The notes under the pieces were generated by a model. It was not told the DNA's origin. It saw nothing but the letters and a program-made list of their open reading frames with translations, and did not search any database. This document shows, in pieces, positions 24,283-32,510 of a stretch of DNA of 41,970 nucleotides. Both the position numbers and the translations under genes were made by a program. This DNA comes from an uncultured Oscillospiraceae bacterium (GTDB lineage Bacteria > Bacillota > Clostridia > Oscillospirales > Oscillospiraceae): the NCBI GenBank assembly GCA_934589525.1, contig CAKTOB010000020.1, positions 1-41,970 of the forward strand, given 5' to 3'. Position 1 is the stretch's first letter. Every line of letters begins with the position of its first letter.

Positions 24283-25164
24283 TTAGTATTCCAGCACTTC
24301 ACGCTCGGTGACCTTGTTCACCAGAGCGGACAGGCCGAAGGACACCACAAAAATCACAACGCCGATGGCCATGGCGTAGCCATAGCCGCCGCCCAGGTTT
24401 TTCTGGTTGTACATATAAAGCAGGGCCACATTGGAGGCGTTGTTGGGCCCGCCGCCGGTCATGGCACTGACAAAGAGGAAGGCCATATTGATGGTGGAAA
24501 TGACGAAGAAGGTCAGGGTGGTGCGGATGTTGGTCCAAATCAGGGGAATGGTGATCTGGGTGAACTGGGTCAGGCGGCTGGCCCCGTCCAGACCGGCAGA
24601 TTCATACAGGGAGCCGGGAACGGCGGACATGGAGGCCATATACATGACCATGTAGTAGCCGATGGCCTGCCAGACCATGGCGATGATGATGCTGGTGACC
24701 ACATGCTCCTCGCCCTTCCAGAGAACGCCGTTCTTGCCGAAAAGGTTCAGAATGCTGTTTAAAAGTCCCCGGTCAATGTCGTAAATGGCGGAAAAAATAC
24801 CGGAAATGACCACCACGGACAAAATGTTGGGGATGTAGAACACGATGCGGAAAAAGTCCTGGCCTTTCAGCTTCTCCCGGGTCAGGATGCCGGCGAAAAT
24901 CAGGGCCGTTGCCATGGTAAAGACCGTCACCATGACGATCAGCAGCAGCATATTCTGCATGGAACGGATGAATGTGGCATCCTTCAGCAGCATCCGGAAG
25001 TTTTTAAGACCAATAAACACCTCATTTGGATTAAAGGTGCTCCGCTGGTACAGCGACAGCCGGAAGACATTGAAGGTGGGAATGACCATGAAAATCGTAA
25101 ACAGGATCACGGCCGGGGCAACGCACAGCACCAAAAAGCAGCTGCGCTTGGGGTCTCTTCTCAT
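24283..25164 (-). CDS. Carbohydrate ABC transporter permease (MalF/UgpA type)
   Basis: A 293-residue CUT1 permease. Short cytoplasmic N-terminus (MRRDPKRS), about six membrane helices, and the EAA loop ESAGLDGASRLTQFTQITIP. It forms the membrane channel with the MalG-type partner. The substrate, a sugar or oligosaccharide, is not evident from sequence. Confidence 0.92.
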   Translation of the reverse strand: MRRDPKRSCFLVLCVAPAVILFTIFMVIPTFNVFRLSLYQRSTFNPNEVFIGLKNFRMLLKDATFIRSMQNMLLLIVMVTVFTMATALIFAGILTREKLKGQDFFRIVFYIPNILSVVVISGIFSAIYDIDRGLLNSILNLFGKNGVLWKGEEHVVTSIIIAMVWQAIGYYMVMYMASMSAVPGSLYESAGLDGASRLTQFTQITIPLIWTNIRTTLTFFVISTINMAFLFVSAMTGGGPNNASNVALLYMYNQKNLGGGYGYAMAIGVVIFVVSFGLSALVNKVTEREVLEY

Positions 25165-25246
25165 TGATTACCAACTCCTTATATTTTTTACATCCAAGAT
25201 ATTTTCCGCCGAACAGACGGTATCTGTCCACGGGAAAGTATCTTCG

Positions 25247-25285
25247 AAAAAGGGTGACAGCGACAGAAGTCACTGTCACCCTTTT
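25247..25285 (-). terminator. Intra-operon attenuator hairpin
   Basis: AAAAGGGTGACAG and CTGTCACCCTTTT form a perfect 13-bp stem. On the minus strand it follows the binding-protein gene and ends in a U-run, so it should act as a partial terminator that limits permease expression relative to the lipoprotein. Confidence 0.85.
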
Positions 25286-25311
25286 GGTTACCGTGGGGGT
25301 TAAACCTTCAA

Positions 25312-26688
25312 TCAGCTCAGCTTGGCAGCGGCCATCTGGGCAGAGTTGGTCTTGACCAGGTTTGCGTAGTCATCGATGGTGATGGTGCCGGAGACCAGGG
25401 AGTCGATGGGGGCAAAGAAGGTGTCGGAAACGGTCACGCCGGGGATCTCACCGAAGGCGGCGAAAGCACCCATGCAGGCCTTGGCGCCGTTGTCGTAGAT
25501 GGAGTAGAACACCTTGTTCTCGCCTTCCAGGCTGTCAGCAACGCCAACGATGGGCTGGATGGCGCCGGAGGCGGCGAAGATCTCAGCGGCCTTGTCGGAG
25601 TACAGGAAGGCCACGAACTGCTCGGCCTCGGAGATGTGCTCGGCAGCGGCGGGGATCCAGGACTGCTCGAACCAGCAGTAAGCGTAGGGGGCAGCGCTGG
25701 CATCAAAGCCGGGCAGAGCGGTCATGCCCCAGGCAAAGTCGTTGGTCAGAGTGGCCTCGGCGTCTCTCATTTCGCCGGTGATCCAGGTGCCGTTGGGCAT
25801 AAACAGGGCATCGTTGGTCATGACCATCAGCTGGTTCTTGGTGAAGTCCTGGTTGTTGGCCTGGGCGGGGGTGTTGGGGTGGACATAGGTGGCCAGCTTG
25901 GCGATCACGTCCAGAACCTTCTGGGCCTCGGGGGTATCCCATACGCCCTCTTCGTAGTTGCTGATGGACTCCCACAGCTCGGTGCCGCCGACGGAGGCAA
26001 TCAGAGTGGGGATGAAGGTGTCAAAGTAGCCGGTGGTGGGGTAGGTGAACAGGGAGATGCCTTCCTTGGCGGCCTCGTCGCCCAGGGCCCACATCTCGTC
26101 CCAAGTGGTGGGAACTTCCCAGCCCTTCTCCTCAAACAGCTTGGCATTGTAGAACAGGCCGCAGGGAGAGTAGAACATGGGAGCCAGGTAGGTCTTGCCA
26201 TCGCCGTAGGGGCTGGTGATGGAAGTCTCGGTGAAGCCGCCGACGATCTTGTCAGCGGGGGTCTTGCTCTCGCCGGGGATGGTGGTGGAGAGCATGTTGG
26301 TCAGGTCGTGCAGAGCGTTGGCCTTGATCAGCTGCTCGGTCAGACCGGCGGGACGGCCAATGGCCAGGTGTACCACGTCGGGGAACTCGCCGTTCTGCAT
26401 GGGGCCGGAGAGCACGTCTTCCAGGTTCTTGTCGGTGGTCAGCTCCACCTTGATGCCGGTCTCGGCCTCAAAAGCGGCAGCGACTTCGCTCCACATCTGG
26501 GCACCGTAACCGGTCTCGATGGCGGCGACCTTGATGGTAGCGGCCTGGGCGGAAGTCTCGGTGGCGGGGGCTTCGGTAGTGGCTGCGTCGGCCTTGGGTG
26601 CCTCGGTGGCAGCGGGGGCAGAGCCGCCGCAGGCTGCCAGACCCATGACCATGGTCAGCGCCAGCAGAAGGGCAATGATCTTCTTCAT
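25312..26688 (-). CDS. Sugar ABC transporter substrate-binding lipoprotein
   Basis: A 458-residue CUT1 binding protein. The signal peptide MKKIIALLLALTMVMGLAAC ends in the lipobox LAAC with Cys20. An Ala/Thr/Glu/Pro linker follows, then a family 1 solute-binding domain. The start at 26688 is chosen over an ATG 15 bases upstream because GAGGAAA sits at the right distance and the signal peptide then begins at Met-Lys-Lys. It captures a sugar at the cell surface for the two permeases downstream. The gene is divergent from an AraC-type regulator that is likely to control it. Confidence 0.92.
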   Translation of the reverse strand: MKKIIALLLALTMVMGLAACGGSAPAATEAPKADAATTEAPATETSAQAATIKVAAIETGYGAQMWSEVAAAFEAETGIKVELTTDKNLEDVLSGPMQNGEFPDVVHLAIGRPAGLTEQLIKANALHDLTNMLSTTIPGESKTPADKIVGGFTETSITSPYGDGKTYLAPMFYSPCGLFYNAKLFEEKGWEVPTTWDEMWALGDEAAKEGISLFTYPTTGYFDTFIPTLIASVGGTELWESISNYEEGVWDTPEAQKVLDVIAKLATYVHPNTPAQANNQDFTKNQLMVMTNDALFMPNGTWITGEMRDAEATLTNDFAWGMTALPGFDASAAPYAYCWFEQSWIPAAAEHISEAEQFVAFLYSDKAAEIFAASGAIQPIVGVADSLEGENKVFYSIYDNGAKACMGAFAAFGEIPGVTVSDTFFAPIDSLVSGTITIDDYANLVKTNSAQMAAAKLS

Positions 26689-26714
26689 TTGTGTTTCCTC
26701 CATATTTTCGATTT

Positions 26715-26730
26715 ATGCAGGGTCCTGCAT
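26715..26730. promoter_or_regulatory. Candidate operator in the sugar-importer leader
   Basis: A palindrome ATGCAGG-GT-CCTGCAT with 7-bp arms lies at the expected transcription start of the leftward operon. It may be a binding site for the divergent AraC regulator or another factor. The function is inferred from position only. Confidence 0.45.
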
Positions 26731-26737
26731 TGCCTAT

Positions 26738-26766
26738 ATAATGATACAGAAAAAAGGTTTTCGCAA
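26738..26766 (-). promoter_or_regulatory. Possible promoter of the sugar importer operon
   Basis: On the minus strand TTGCGA (26761-26766) and CATTAT (26738-26743) are 17 bp apart. Both boxes are weak, consistent with a promoter needing an activator such as the divergent AraC protein. Confidence 0.45.
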
Positions 26767-26930
26767 TCACTATTTTGCTGAAAACTTTATACATCTTGCA
26801 ATTAAAATGAAGTTTGTTTATTAGTGATAAAACAGGAGCACAGGATTTGTGCAACTTACCTACAGCCTGGATTCGTGGATTCTTCCAGGGCTTTCTGTGA
26901 ATTTTTGCGGAACGTTGTCCAAATTCCCTC

Positions 26931-26959
26931 TTTTCAATTTTGGCAAAATGTATTATAAT
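26931..26959 (+). promoter_or_regulatory. Promoter of the AraC-family regulator
   Basis: A perfect -10 TATAAT at 26954-26959 with a weak -35 (TTTTCA, 26931-26936) 17 bp upstream. The leader is about 64 nt and has GGAAAGGG before the ATG at 27030. The rest of 26767-26930 is AT-rich with no gene. Confidence 0.6.
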
Positions 26960-27029
26960 AGAAACAATATATATAAAGAGAGACCGATTGCGGCCCATCC
27001 CATGGCAAGCGCCGGAAAGGGAAAACAGC

Positions 27030-27887
27030 ATGAGCAACACCAGATATGATCTACAGGCAAAAAATATCCATACCGACAGCGATAAGGCAAAACTGCTCTA
27101 TATCAGCAGTGCAAAATACGGAGGGGACTGGTTCAGTGTGCCCCATACCCACAATTGTGCGGAGCTGTTTTATGTCATCGGCGGAAAGGGGCAGTTTCTG
27201 GTAACGGACCGCTCTTTTACCATTACCGCCGGGGATATGGTCATTGTAAACCCCCATGTAGAGCATACGGAAACCAGCCTGGCCGCCAATCCCCTGGAGT
27301 ATATCGTCATGGGCATTGAGGGCCTGGAGCTGCACATGGAGGACACCGCGGACAACTCTTTTTGCATCATCAATTTCTATGATGACGGCAGCGATGTGCA
27401 GTTTTATCTGAAAACCATGCTCAAAGAGATCGAACGAAAAAACATGGGCTTTGAGACCGTGTGCCAGGATGTGCTGGACATTCTGCTGATCAAGCTTCTG
27501 CGGAAAACCAATTATACCAAGGTGCTTTCCTCCACCGGGGAGGCCCTGAGCTCGGATACCGTGGCGGTGCGCCGATACATCGAAAACCACTACCGGGAGC
27601 CCCTGACCCTGGACCTTCTGGCCCAGAGTGTGCACATGAACAAATTCCATCTGGCCCATACCTTCAGCAAGGAATTTGGCCTGTCCCCCTTCAGCTATAT
27701 CCAGCAGCTGCGCATCCGGGAGAGCAAGGAGCTGCTGTGTACCACCGACTACCCCCTGACCCAGATCGCCAGCATGTGCGGCTTTTCCTCCCCCAGCTAC
27801 TTCTCCCAACGCTTCCGCGCCTCCGCCGGCATCAGCCCCGCCGAATACCGGAAGAGGAACAAGGGCAAAGACGACGTGGAAAAGTGA
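27030..27887 (+). CDS. AraC-family transcriptional regulator
   Basis: A 285-residue regulator. The N-terminal cupin sensor (about residues 30-110, with HTHNCAELFYV and NPHVEHTE) should bind a sugar. The C-terminal 100 residues hold the two AraC helix-turn-helix motifs (LDLLAQSVHMNKFHLAHTF and ITQIASMCGFSSPSYFSQRF-like). It most likely activates the divergent sugar importer. A longer reading from 26940 was rejected because it would overlap the promoter. Bases 27579-27854, covering the DNA-binding domain, are repeated exactly at 35758-36033. Confidence 0.92.
   Translation: MSNTRYDLQAKNIHTDSDKAKLLYISSAKYGGDWFSVPHTHNCAELFYVIGGKGQFLVTDRSFTITAGDMVIVNPHVEHTETSLAANPLEYIVMGIEGLELHMEDTADNSFCIINFYDDGSDVQFYLKTMLKEIERKNMGFETVCQDVLDILLIKLLRKTNYTKVLSSTGEALSSDTVAVRRYIENHYREPLTLDLLAQSVHMNKFHLAHTFSKEFGLSPFSYIQQLRIRESKELLCTTDYPLTQIASMCGFSSPSYFSQRFRASAGISPAEYRKRNKGKDDVEK
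27579..27854 (+). repeat. 276-bp perfect direct repeat, left copy (araC 3' end)
   Basis: Base-for-base identical to 35758-36033, in the same orientation and 8,179 bp apart. Similarity extends with scattered mismatches left to about 27508 (about 35687) and right to the stop codon. The pair brackets the lower-GC sugar operon. Confidence 0.97.
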
Positions 27888-28076
27888 TCATACCTGCCGC
27901 TCCGTCCAGAAAAAAGGCATCACTTTGGACAAAGTCGCTGTTACGGCGGTAAACCTGTGCCATGAATGTGGCACATTCGTAGCAGCATCATCAAAAATAC
28001 CACCACCTGACACATGCGGGAATCGTGAGATATTTGTCTGAACGAAGAACTCCGATGTTTATGTGAATACCACTTT

Positions 28077-28121
28077 GAAAAACAGACAGGCCCAGAAATT
28101 GCTGGACCTGCCTGTTTTTTG
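28077..28121. terminator. Bidirectional terminator between araC and gntR
   Basis: AAAACAGaCAGGcCCAG and CTGGaCCTGcCTGTTTTTT form an interrupted stem with A and T runs on both sides. It can serve the rightward araC and the leftward gntR genes. The 190 bases before it contain no supportable gene. Confidence 0.82.
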
Positions 28122-28142
28122 AAATGGATGGTAATTGAGAGC

Positions 28143-28856
28143 TTACGGGTTCTGAAACTCTACCTGAAAAGTGTATTTATCACCCCGGACGATGGATTTG
28201 GTGTATTCGATTAGAGTAGAATCTTCAAAGCTGAAACGTTCCAGCAGCATGCAGGGGGTATTTGCGGAAATGCAGAGCAGGGTTCGCTCGTCCGGGCGGG
28301 GCATGACCGGTCGCAAGGTCTCACTGGCACGGTCCGCATGGAAGCTGTAGCGGGCGCGCAGAAATTCATATAGCGAGCCGTTGGATAGGATTTGGGTATC
28401 CAGACGTATAAAACGACTCTGGGGTAGGTAGGTCGTCTCAATCATCAGCGGGTATTCCTTTGCGGAACGCAGGCGGGTAAGCTTGTGAAATAGAGTTCCT
28501 ACCGGATAGCCAGTGGCTACGGACAGTCCCTTATCTGCTCGAATCAGAGTACAATCAATAATTTCATTCTGGATCAGAATATTGATGTTTTTCAGGGAAT
28601 CCGTAAAGGAATAAAACTTGGAAAGAGGCTGCGCAAACATGTGTGGCTTGACGTAAACACCGTTGCCTTGAACGGAATAGACTGCATTGGCATCTTTTAG
28701 CATGTCCAGCGCCTTGTGAACTGTGGTCCGGCTAACATTGTAGCTGCGACAAAGACTTTCTTCACTGGGAAGCGGTTCGTTTTCGAGATACTTTCCGCTT
28801 TGAATATCCCGTAGTATCTCTTGATAAATGGAAATGTAAAGTGCGTTACCAGCCAC
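28143..28856 (-). CDS. GntR-family (HutC/UTRA) transcriptional regulator
   Basis: A 237-residue regulator. Residues 8-72 form a winged helix-turn-helix (PLPSEESLCRSYNVSRTTVH with the wing NGVYV). Residues 85-237 form a UTRA effector-binding domain, which typically senses a phosphorylated sugar or amino sugar. It is divergent from the kinase-SIS-GH4-symporter operon and should repress it until the effector is present. A perfect 12-bp inverted repeat in the shared intergenic region is its probable operator. Confidence 0.92.
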   Translation of the reverse strand: MAGNALYISIYQEILRDIQSGKYLENEPLPSEESLCRSYNVSRTTVHKALDMLKDANAVYSVQGNGVYVKPHMFAQPLSKFYSFTDSLKNINILIQNEIIDCTLIRADKGLSVATGYPVGTLFHKLTRLRSAKEYPLMIETTYLPQSRFIRLDTQILSNGSLYEFLRARYSFHADRASETLRPVMPRPDERTLLCISANTPCMLLERFSFEDSTLIEYTKSIVRGDKYTFQVEFQNP

Positions 28857-28944
28857 TGCGAAGCCCCCCCTTTTGAAAATGGCCTACTTCTATTTTAGCG
28901 CAATGCACAAGAAAATACCAGAGTTTTTTTCAAAACCATCCTAA

Positions 28945-28975
28945 TTTAGATACAACCGCCCCAGTTGTATCTAAA
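28945..28975. promoter_or_regulatory. Probable GntR operator
   Basis: A perfect inverted repeat: TTTAGATACAAC, a 7-bp spacer CGCCCCA, GTTGTATCTAAA. It lies between gntR and the operon promoter. The length and symmetry suit a dimeric GntR/HutC protein. The assignment is by position. Confidence 0.75.
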
Positions 28976-29021
28976 AAAGAAGAATGCAACTGGCGGATTT
29001 GTTCTAAATAGCTCAAAGTGC

Positions 29022-29050
29022 TGGACAGGTATGCGATGTTTCTGTATACT
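29022..29050 (+). promoter_or_regulatory. Promoter of the sugar catabolism operon
   Basis: TGGACA (29022-29027), 17 bp, TATACT (29045-29050). It overlaps an in-frame ATG at 29018, which argues for the downstream GTG at 29096 as the true start of the kinase. Confidence 0.78.
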
Positions 29051-29095
29051 ATGACCAAGAAGAGGGGAATCAGAGATTCCAAAGGGGGAAACAAT

Positions 29096-30019
29096 GTGAA
29101 AAAATGGTTTGTGGGCGTTGACGGCGGCGGAACGAAAACTGCCGTTCTAGCGGCCCAGAAGGAAAGCAGCGAGAGAAGCACGGAACTGACCACCGGCTGC
29201 TCCTACCGAATGCTGGGCATCGACGGCGCGGCGAAAATTATTGCGGAGGCTGTGGAAAGCTGCCTGCAAAAGGTTGAAGCGTCTCTTACGGACTGTGCAG
29301 GCATCTGTGTGGGGTTGCCTTGCTTTGGCGAAGACCATGAGCAGGATGAAGCTATAGGCCAGGCACTTAAAAATCTCCTGAGCCCTGCGCCAGTCAACAT
29401 TGTGAATGATGTGGAGGTCGGATGGGCGGGGGCACTGGCAGGACAACCAGGCATTCATATTGTCGCCGGAACCGGCTCCATTGCCTTTGCGAAAAATGAG
29501 TTTGGACAGACGACCAGAACCGGCGGTTGGAACGAGTTCTTTGGGGACGAGGGCTCCTGCTACTGGATCGGCAGAGAGGCCATGAGTGTCTTTACAAAAG
29601 AAGCGGATGGAAGGCTTCCCAAAGGCGCACTGTACGAAATACTGCGGCGGGAGCTTTTACTGGGGGAAGATATGACATTTATCGACCGCATTACCCGGGA
29701 ATATGCCCCCTACCGCCAAATGGTGGCTGGATTCCAGCGTTATGCGGCTCAAGCCGCACAGGCCGGTGACCCGGAGGCGAAGGCCCTGTACCCGCGGGCG
29801 GCTCAAGAGCTGGCCTTGATGGCACAGGCGCTAAAAAGCAAGTTGGCACTGCCGGAGGGAACGAAAGTTTCCTACTCCGGCGGGCTGTTCCGGACCGGCG
29901 ACCTGATTCTGGAGCCGCTGAAAAAAGAGATCTCTGCTTTGGGCTGTGTACTGGAAGCGCCGAAGAGCTCCGGCGTGGAGGGTGCTTGGCTACTGGCAGC
30001 TCAAAATTTCGGAAAATAA
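29096..30019 (+). CDS. BadF/BadG/BcrA/BcrD-type sugar kinase (N-acetylglucosamine kinase family)
   Basis: A 307-residue ASKHA-fold kinase. The first phosphate motif is VDGGGTKTAVL near residue 8, the second is in VAGTGSIAFAK, and NDVEVGWAGA lies at the interface. Homologues phosphorylate GlcNAc or glucosamine, and more rarely other sugars. GTG at 29096 is preferred as the start: AAAGGGGG lies at correct spacing, and the upstream in-frame ATG lies in the promoter. With an AgaS-like SIS protein next (13-bp gap), it probably phosphorylates an amino sugar (GalN, GalNAc or GlcNAc) released in the cytoplasm. Confidence 0.85.
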   Translation: MKKWFVGVDGGGTKTAVLAAQKESSERSTELTTGCSYRMLGIDGAAKIIAEAVESCLQKVEASLTDCAGICVGLPCFGEDHEQDEAIGQALKNLLSPAPVNIVNDVEVGWAGALAGQPGIHIVAGTGSIAFAKNEFGQTTRTGGWNEFFGDEGSCYWIGREAMSVFTKEADGRLPKGALYEILRRELLLGEDMTFIDRITREYAPYRQMVAGFQRYAAQAAQAGDPEAKALYPRAAQELALMAQALKSKLALPEGTKVSYSGGLFRTGDLILEPLKKEISALGCVLEAPKSSGVEGAWLLAAQNFGK

Positions 30020-30032
30020 AAGGAGGTAGATC

Positions 30033-31073
30033 ATGTTTTTGACAGAAGAAGAAATTCTCGATACCCCTGGAGCGTTAAAGCGAACCTGTAGGTATTTTGA
30101 AGAAAACAAGGAAAGAATCGATGGTTTTTTCCAGGCCTTTCCCCAGAGGAAATTCACAGTTTTGGGCTGTGGTTCCAGTTATATGCTGTCCAAAAGCGCA
30201 GCAGCGGTGCTGGCTTCCTTCCGGGAGACGGTAGCTAACGCCATCCCGGCAGGGGACTACATTTCAGACCCCATGTTTTGGCAGGAAACCGTCCGCGGAA
30301 GCATCGTTTTAATGCTCTCCCGTTCCGGACGGACTTCGGAAATGGTTTGGGCGGCCCGGAGAATCAAGGAAAGCCTTGGCTGTCCCATCGTTTCCATCAA
30401 TGCAGAGGCCAACAATGACATCACTCCCATGAGCGATCTGGAGTTGAGCCTGCCCTGGTGCCATGATAACAGCGTCTGCCAGACCCGCACAGTCACGAAC
30501 CTTTATGCGGCGACGCTCCTTCTGGCGGCCAGATACGCGGAGGACAATATTCTTTGGAAAAGCGTTTATGACGCAACAGCGGGCAATGAGGCATTCCAAC
30601 AAAAATACCGTCCGATTCTGGAGGAATTGGCGATACGGGATTGGAACAATGCCGTTGTGCTGGCTGACGGACCGGTGTGTGGCATTGCTGAGGAGGGAGC
30701 ACTGGCCTTTACGGAGATTGCCATGCTAACGGGACGCTATTTTCATCTGCTGGACTATCGGCACGGCCCCATCGTCATCAGCGATGAGAAAACGATCACT
30801 GTCATGTTGCTCCGGCCCGGCGAGGAAAAACTCCAGGGAGCTATGGCCCGAGATGTGATCCGGCACGGCGGCACGGTCGTCACGGTTTCCGACAAAGAAG
30901 ACAATATTTATGGTGCTGCGGCGCATATTCAAATTGCCGGTATTGATCATTTTGCCGCCTGGGGCATTCCGTTTATTTATATTCCTCAGATGACAGCACT
31001 GCTCAAATCAGTCTCCCTTGGGGGCAATCCGGACCAACCCAAAGGGCTGAACGCTTACATTTCTCTGCAATGA
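30033..31073 (+). CDS. SIS-domain sugar-phosphate isomerase/deaminase (AgaS-like)
   Basis: A 346-residue protein with two SIS domains: VLGCGSSYMLSKSAAAVL (about residues 44-61) and LSRSGRTSEM (about 93-102) in the first, and the second ending in GGNPDQPKGLNAYISLQ, the C-terminal signature of the AgaS/GlmS-isomerase group. Relatives deaminate and isomerise galactosamine-6-phosphate to tagatose-6-phosphate, or act on glucosamine-6-phosphate. It lacks a glutaminase domain, so it is a catabolic enzyme, unlike GlmS at 21032. Context (amino-sugar-type kinase, tagatose-bisphosphate aldolase subunit) favours the galactosamine route, but the exact substrate is inferred. Confidence 0.82.
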   Translation: MFLTEEEILDTPGALKRTCRYFEENKERIDGFFQAFPQRKFTVLGCGSSYMLSKSAAAVLASFRETVANAIPAGDYISDPMFWQETVRGSIVLMLSRSGRTSEMVWAARRIKESLGCPIVSINAEANNDITPMSDLELSLPWCHDNSVCQTRTVTNLYAATLLLAARYAEDNILWKSVYDATAGNEAFQQKYRPILEELAIRDWNNAVVLADGPVCGIAEEGALAFTEIAMLTGRYFHLLDYRHGPIVISDEKTITVMLLRPGEEKLQGAMARDVIRHGGTVVTVSDKEDNIYGAAAHIQIAGIDHFAAWGIPFIYIPQMTALLKSVSLGGNPDQPKGLNAYISLQ

Positions 31074-31092
31074 CAGAAAGGGAGGATCAGAA

Positions 31093-32478
31093 ATGAATAA
31101 AATTACATTTTTGGGTGCTGGCAGCAGTGTTTTCGCAAAAAACGTCCTGGGCGATTGCCTACAAACGGATTGTCTGCGCGAATACGAATATGCGCTGTTT
31201 GATATTGACCCGGTACGCTTGGAAGAATCCTATATGATGCTCAGCAACATCAACCGTAATTCCAATGGTGGCAAGGCGAAGATCGTCAAGTACACAGACC
31301 GGCTGGAAGCTTTGCGGGGCGCAAAGTATGTATGCAATGCGATTCAGGTTGGTGGCTATTCCCCCTGTACAATCACGGACTTTGAGGTGCCGAAAAAGTA
31401 CGGCTTGCGCCAGACCATTGGTGATACAAACGGTATCGGCGGTATTTTCCGTGCGCTGCGCACGATTCCGGTCATGCGGGATTTTGCAGCGGACATGGAG
31501 AAGGTATGTCCTGATGCCCTGTTCATCAATTACACCAACCCTATGTCCATGCTGACACTTGCCTGGAATCGCTATACCGACATCAAAGCGGTTGGTCTGT
31601 GCCACTCCCACCAGTCTTGTGTTCCAATGCTGCTTGGCCGCCTTGATCTTCCCCAGGACGGTGTAAATTACAGAATTGCCGGTATCAATCACATGGCGTG
31701 GCTACTGGAAATCACCCGTAACGGCGAGGATTATTACCCAGAGATCAGACGTCGGGCTCTTACCGGTCCAATTAAAGATCCGCTTGCGGAGCTTGCCGTT
31801 CTCTATCCGGAGTATGCCGAGGTTATTGGAGCCAGGACACCGGAGCTTCATACCCCAGACGACCATGACGACATGGTGCGCTTTGAGCTGATGAAGCAGT
31901 TCGGATATTATGTCACAGAATCCAGTGAGCACAGTGCTGAATACTATCCGTATTTTATCAAGAAAGCATATCCGGAGCTGATTGAACGGTATAATATTCC
32001 GTTGGACGAATACCCGCGCCGCTGTATCGCACAGGCAAAAATGTGGAAGGCCCAGGCTGAAAAGCTTATCCACAACGAAAATCTGACGCATACCAGAAGC
32101 AACGAATATGCGGCCAGCATTATCGAAGCAATTGAAACCGGCAGGCCCTTCTCGTTTGGTGGCAACGTAATGAATACGGGTCTGATCGACAATCTGCCGA
32201 CGGATTGCTGTGTTGAAGTAACTTGTCTCGCCAATGAGGGCGGTATCCAGCCTTGTCACATCGGTGCCCTTCCGCATCAGCTTGCAGCGCTGAATATGCG
32301 CCAAATCAGTGTGCATCAGTTGGTCGTCGATGCGGCGCTCACAGGCAAAAAGGACTATGTTTATCAGGCAGCGATGCTTGATCCACACGCCAGCGCTGAG
32401 TTGAGCATTGATGATATCCGTACAATGGTTGATGATCTGATCGAAACCCATGGCGATTGGCTTCCTAAATACCATTAA
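31093..32478 (+). CDS. Glycoside hydrolase family 4 (alpha-galactosidase/alpha-glucosidase type)
   Basis: A 461-residue GH4 enzyme, which cleaves alpha- (or 6-phospho-) glycosides by an NAD+- and Mn2+-dependent oxidation-elimination route. The NAD-binding Rossmann motif is FLGAGSSVFAKN (6-17). Other GH4 features are GDTNGIGG (110-117), NYTNPM (146-151), the metal ligands C170 in GLCHSHQ and H200 in GINHMAW. The pattern is closest to MelA-type alpha-galactosidases. With the MelB-like symporter downstream it should act on unphosphorylated sugars. The upstream amino-sugar enzymes raise the possibility of an alpha-galactosaminide substrate. Base composition is visibly less GC-rich than neighbours outside the operon. 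Confidence 0.87.
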   Translation: MNKITFLGAGSSVFAKNVLGDCLQTDCLREYEYALFDIDPVRLEESYMMLSNINRNSNGGKAKIVKYTDRLEALRGAKYVCNAIQVGGYSPCTITDFEVPKKYGLRQTIGDTNGIGGIFRALRTIPVMRDFAADMEKVCPDALFINYTNPMSMLTLAWNRYTDIKAVGLCHSHQSCVPMLLGRLDLPQDGVNYRIAGINHMAWLLEITRNGEDYYPEIRRRALTGPIKDPLAELAVLYPEYAEVIGARTPELHTPDDHDDMVRFELMKQFGYYVTESSEHSAEYYPYFIKKAYPELIERYNIPLDEYPRRCIAQAKMWKAQAEKLIHNENLTHTRSNEYAASIIEAIETGRPFSFGGNVMNTGLIDNLPTDCCVEVTCLANEGGIQPCHIGALPHQLAALNMRQISVHQLVVDAALTGKKDYVYQAAMLDPHASAELSIDDIRTMVDDLIETHGDWLPKYH

Positions 32479-32510
32479 GGCTTAACAGATAATTCGAAAG
32501 GAGAAGAATA

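Noticed and set aside
22648..24762. 704-residue plus-strand open frame across glmS end, a repeat island and the sugar permeases
   Set aside because: It runs through three unrelated real features in the wrong frame or strand and has composition typical of a shadow frame.
27461..27952. 163-residue frame overlapping the araC gene, repeated in part near 35583-36224
   Set aside because: It is the out-of-frame reading of the duplicated araC sequence, which explains its repetition.
29018..29095. Earlier ATG start for the BadF-type kinase
   Set aside because: The ATG overlaps a good promoter. The GTG at 29096 has a strong ribosome-binding site and matches the family start just before the VDGGGTKT motif.
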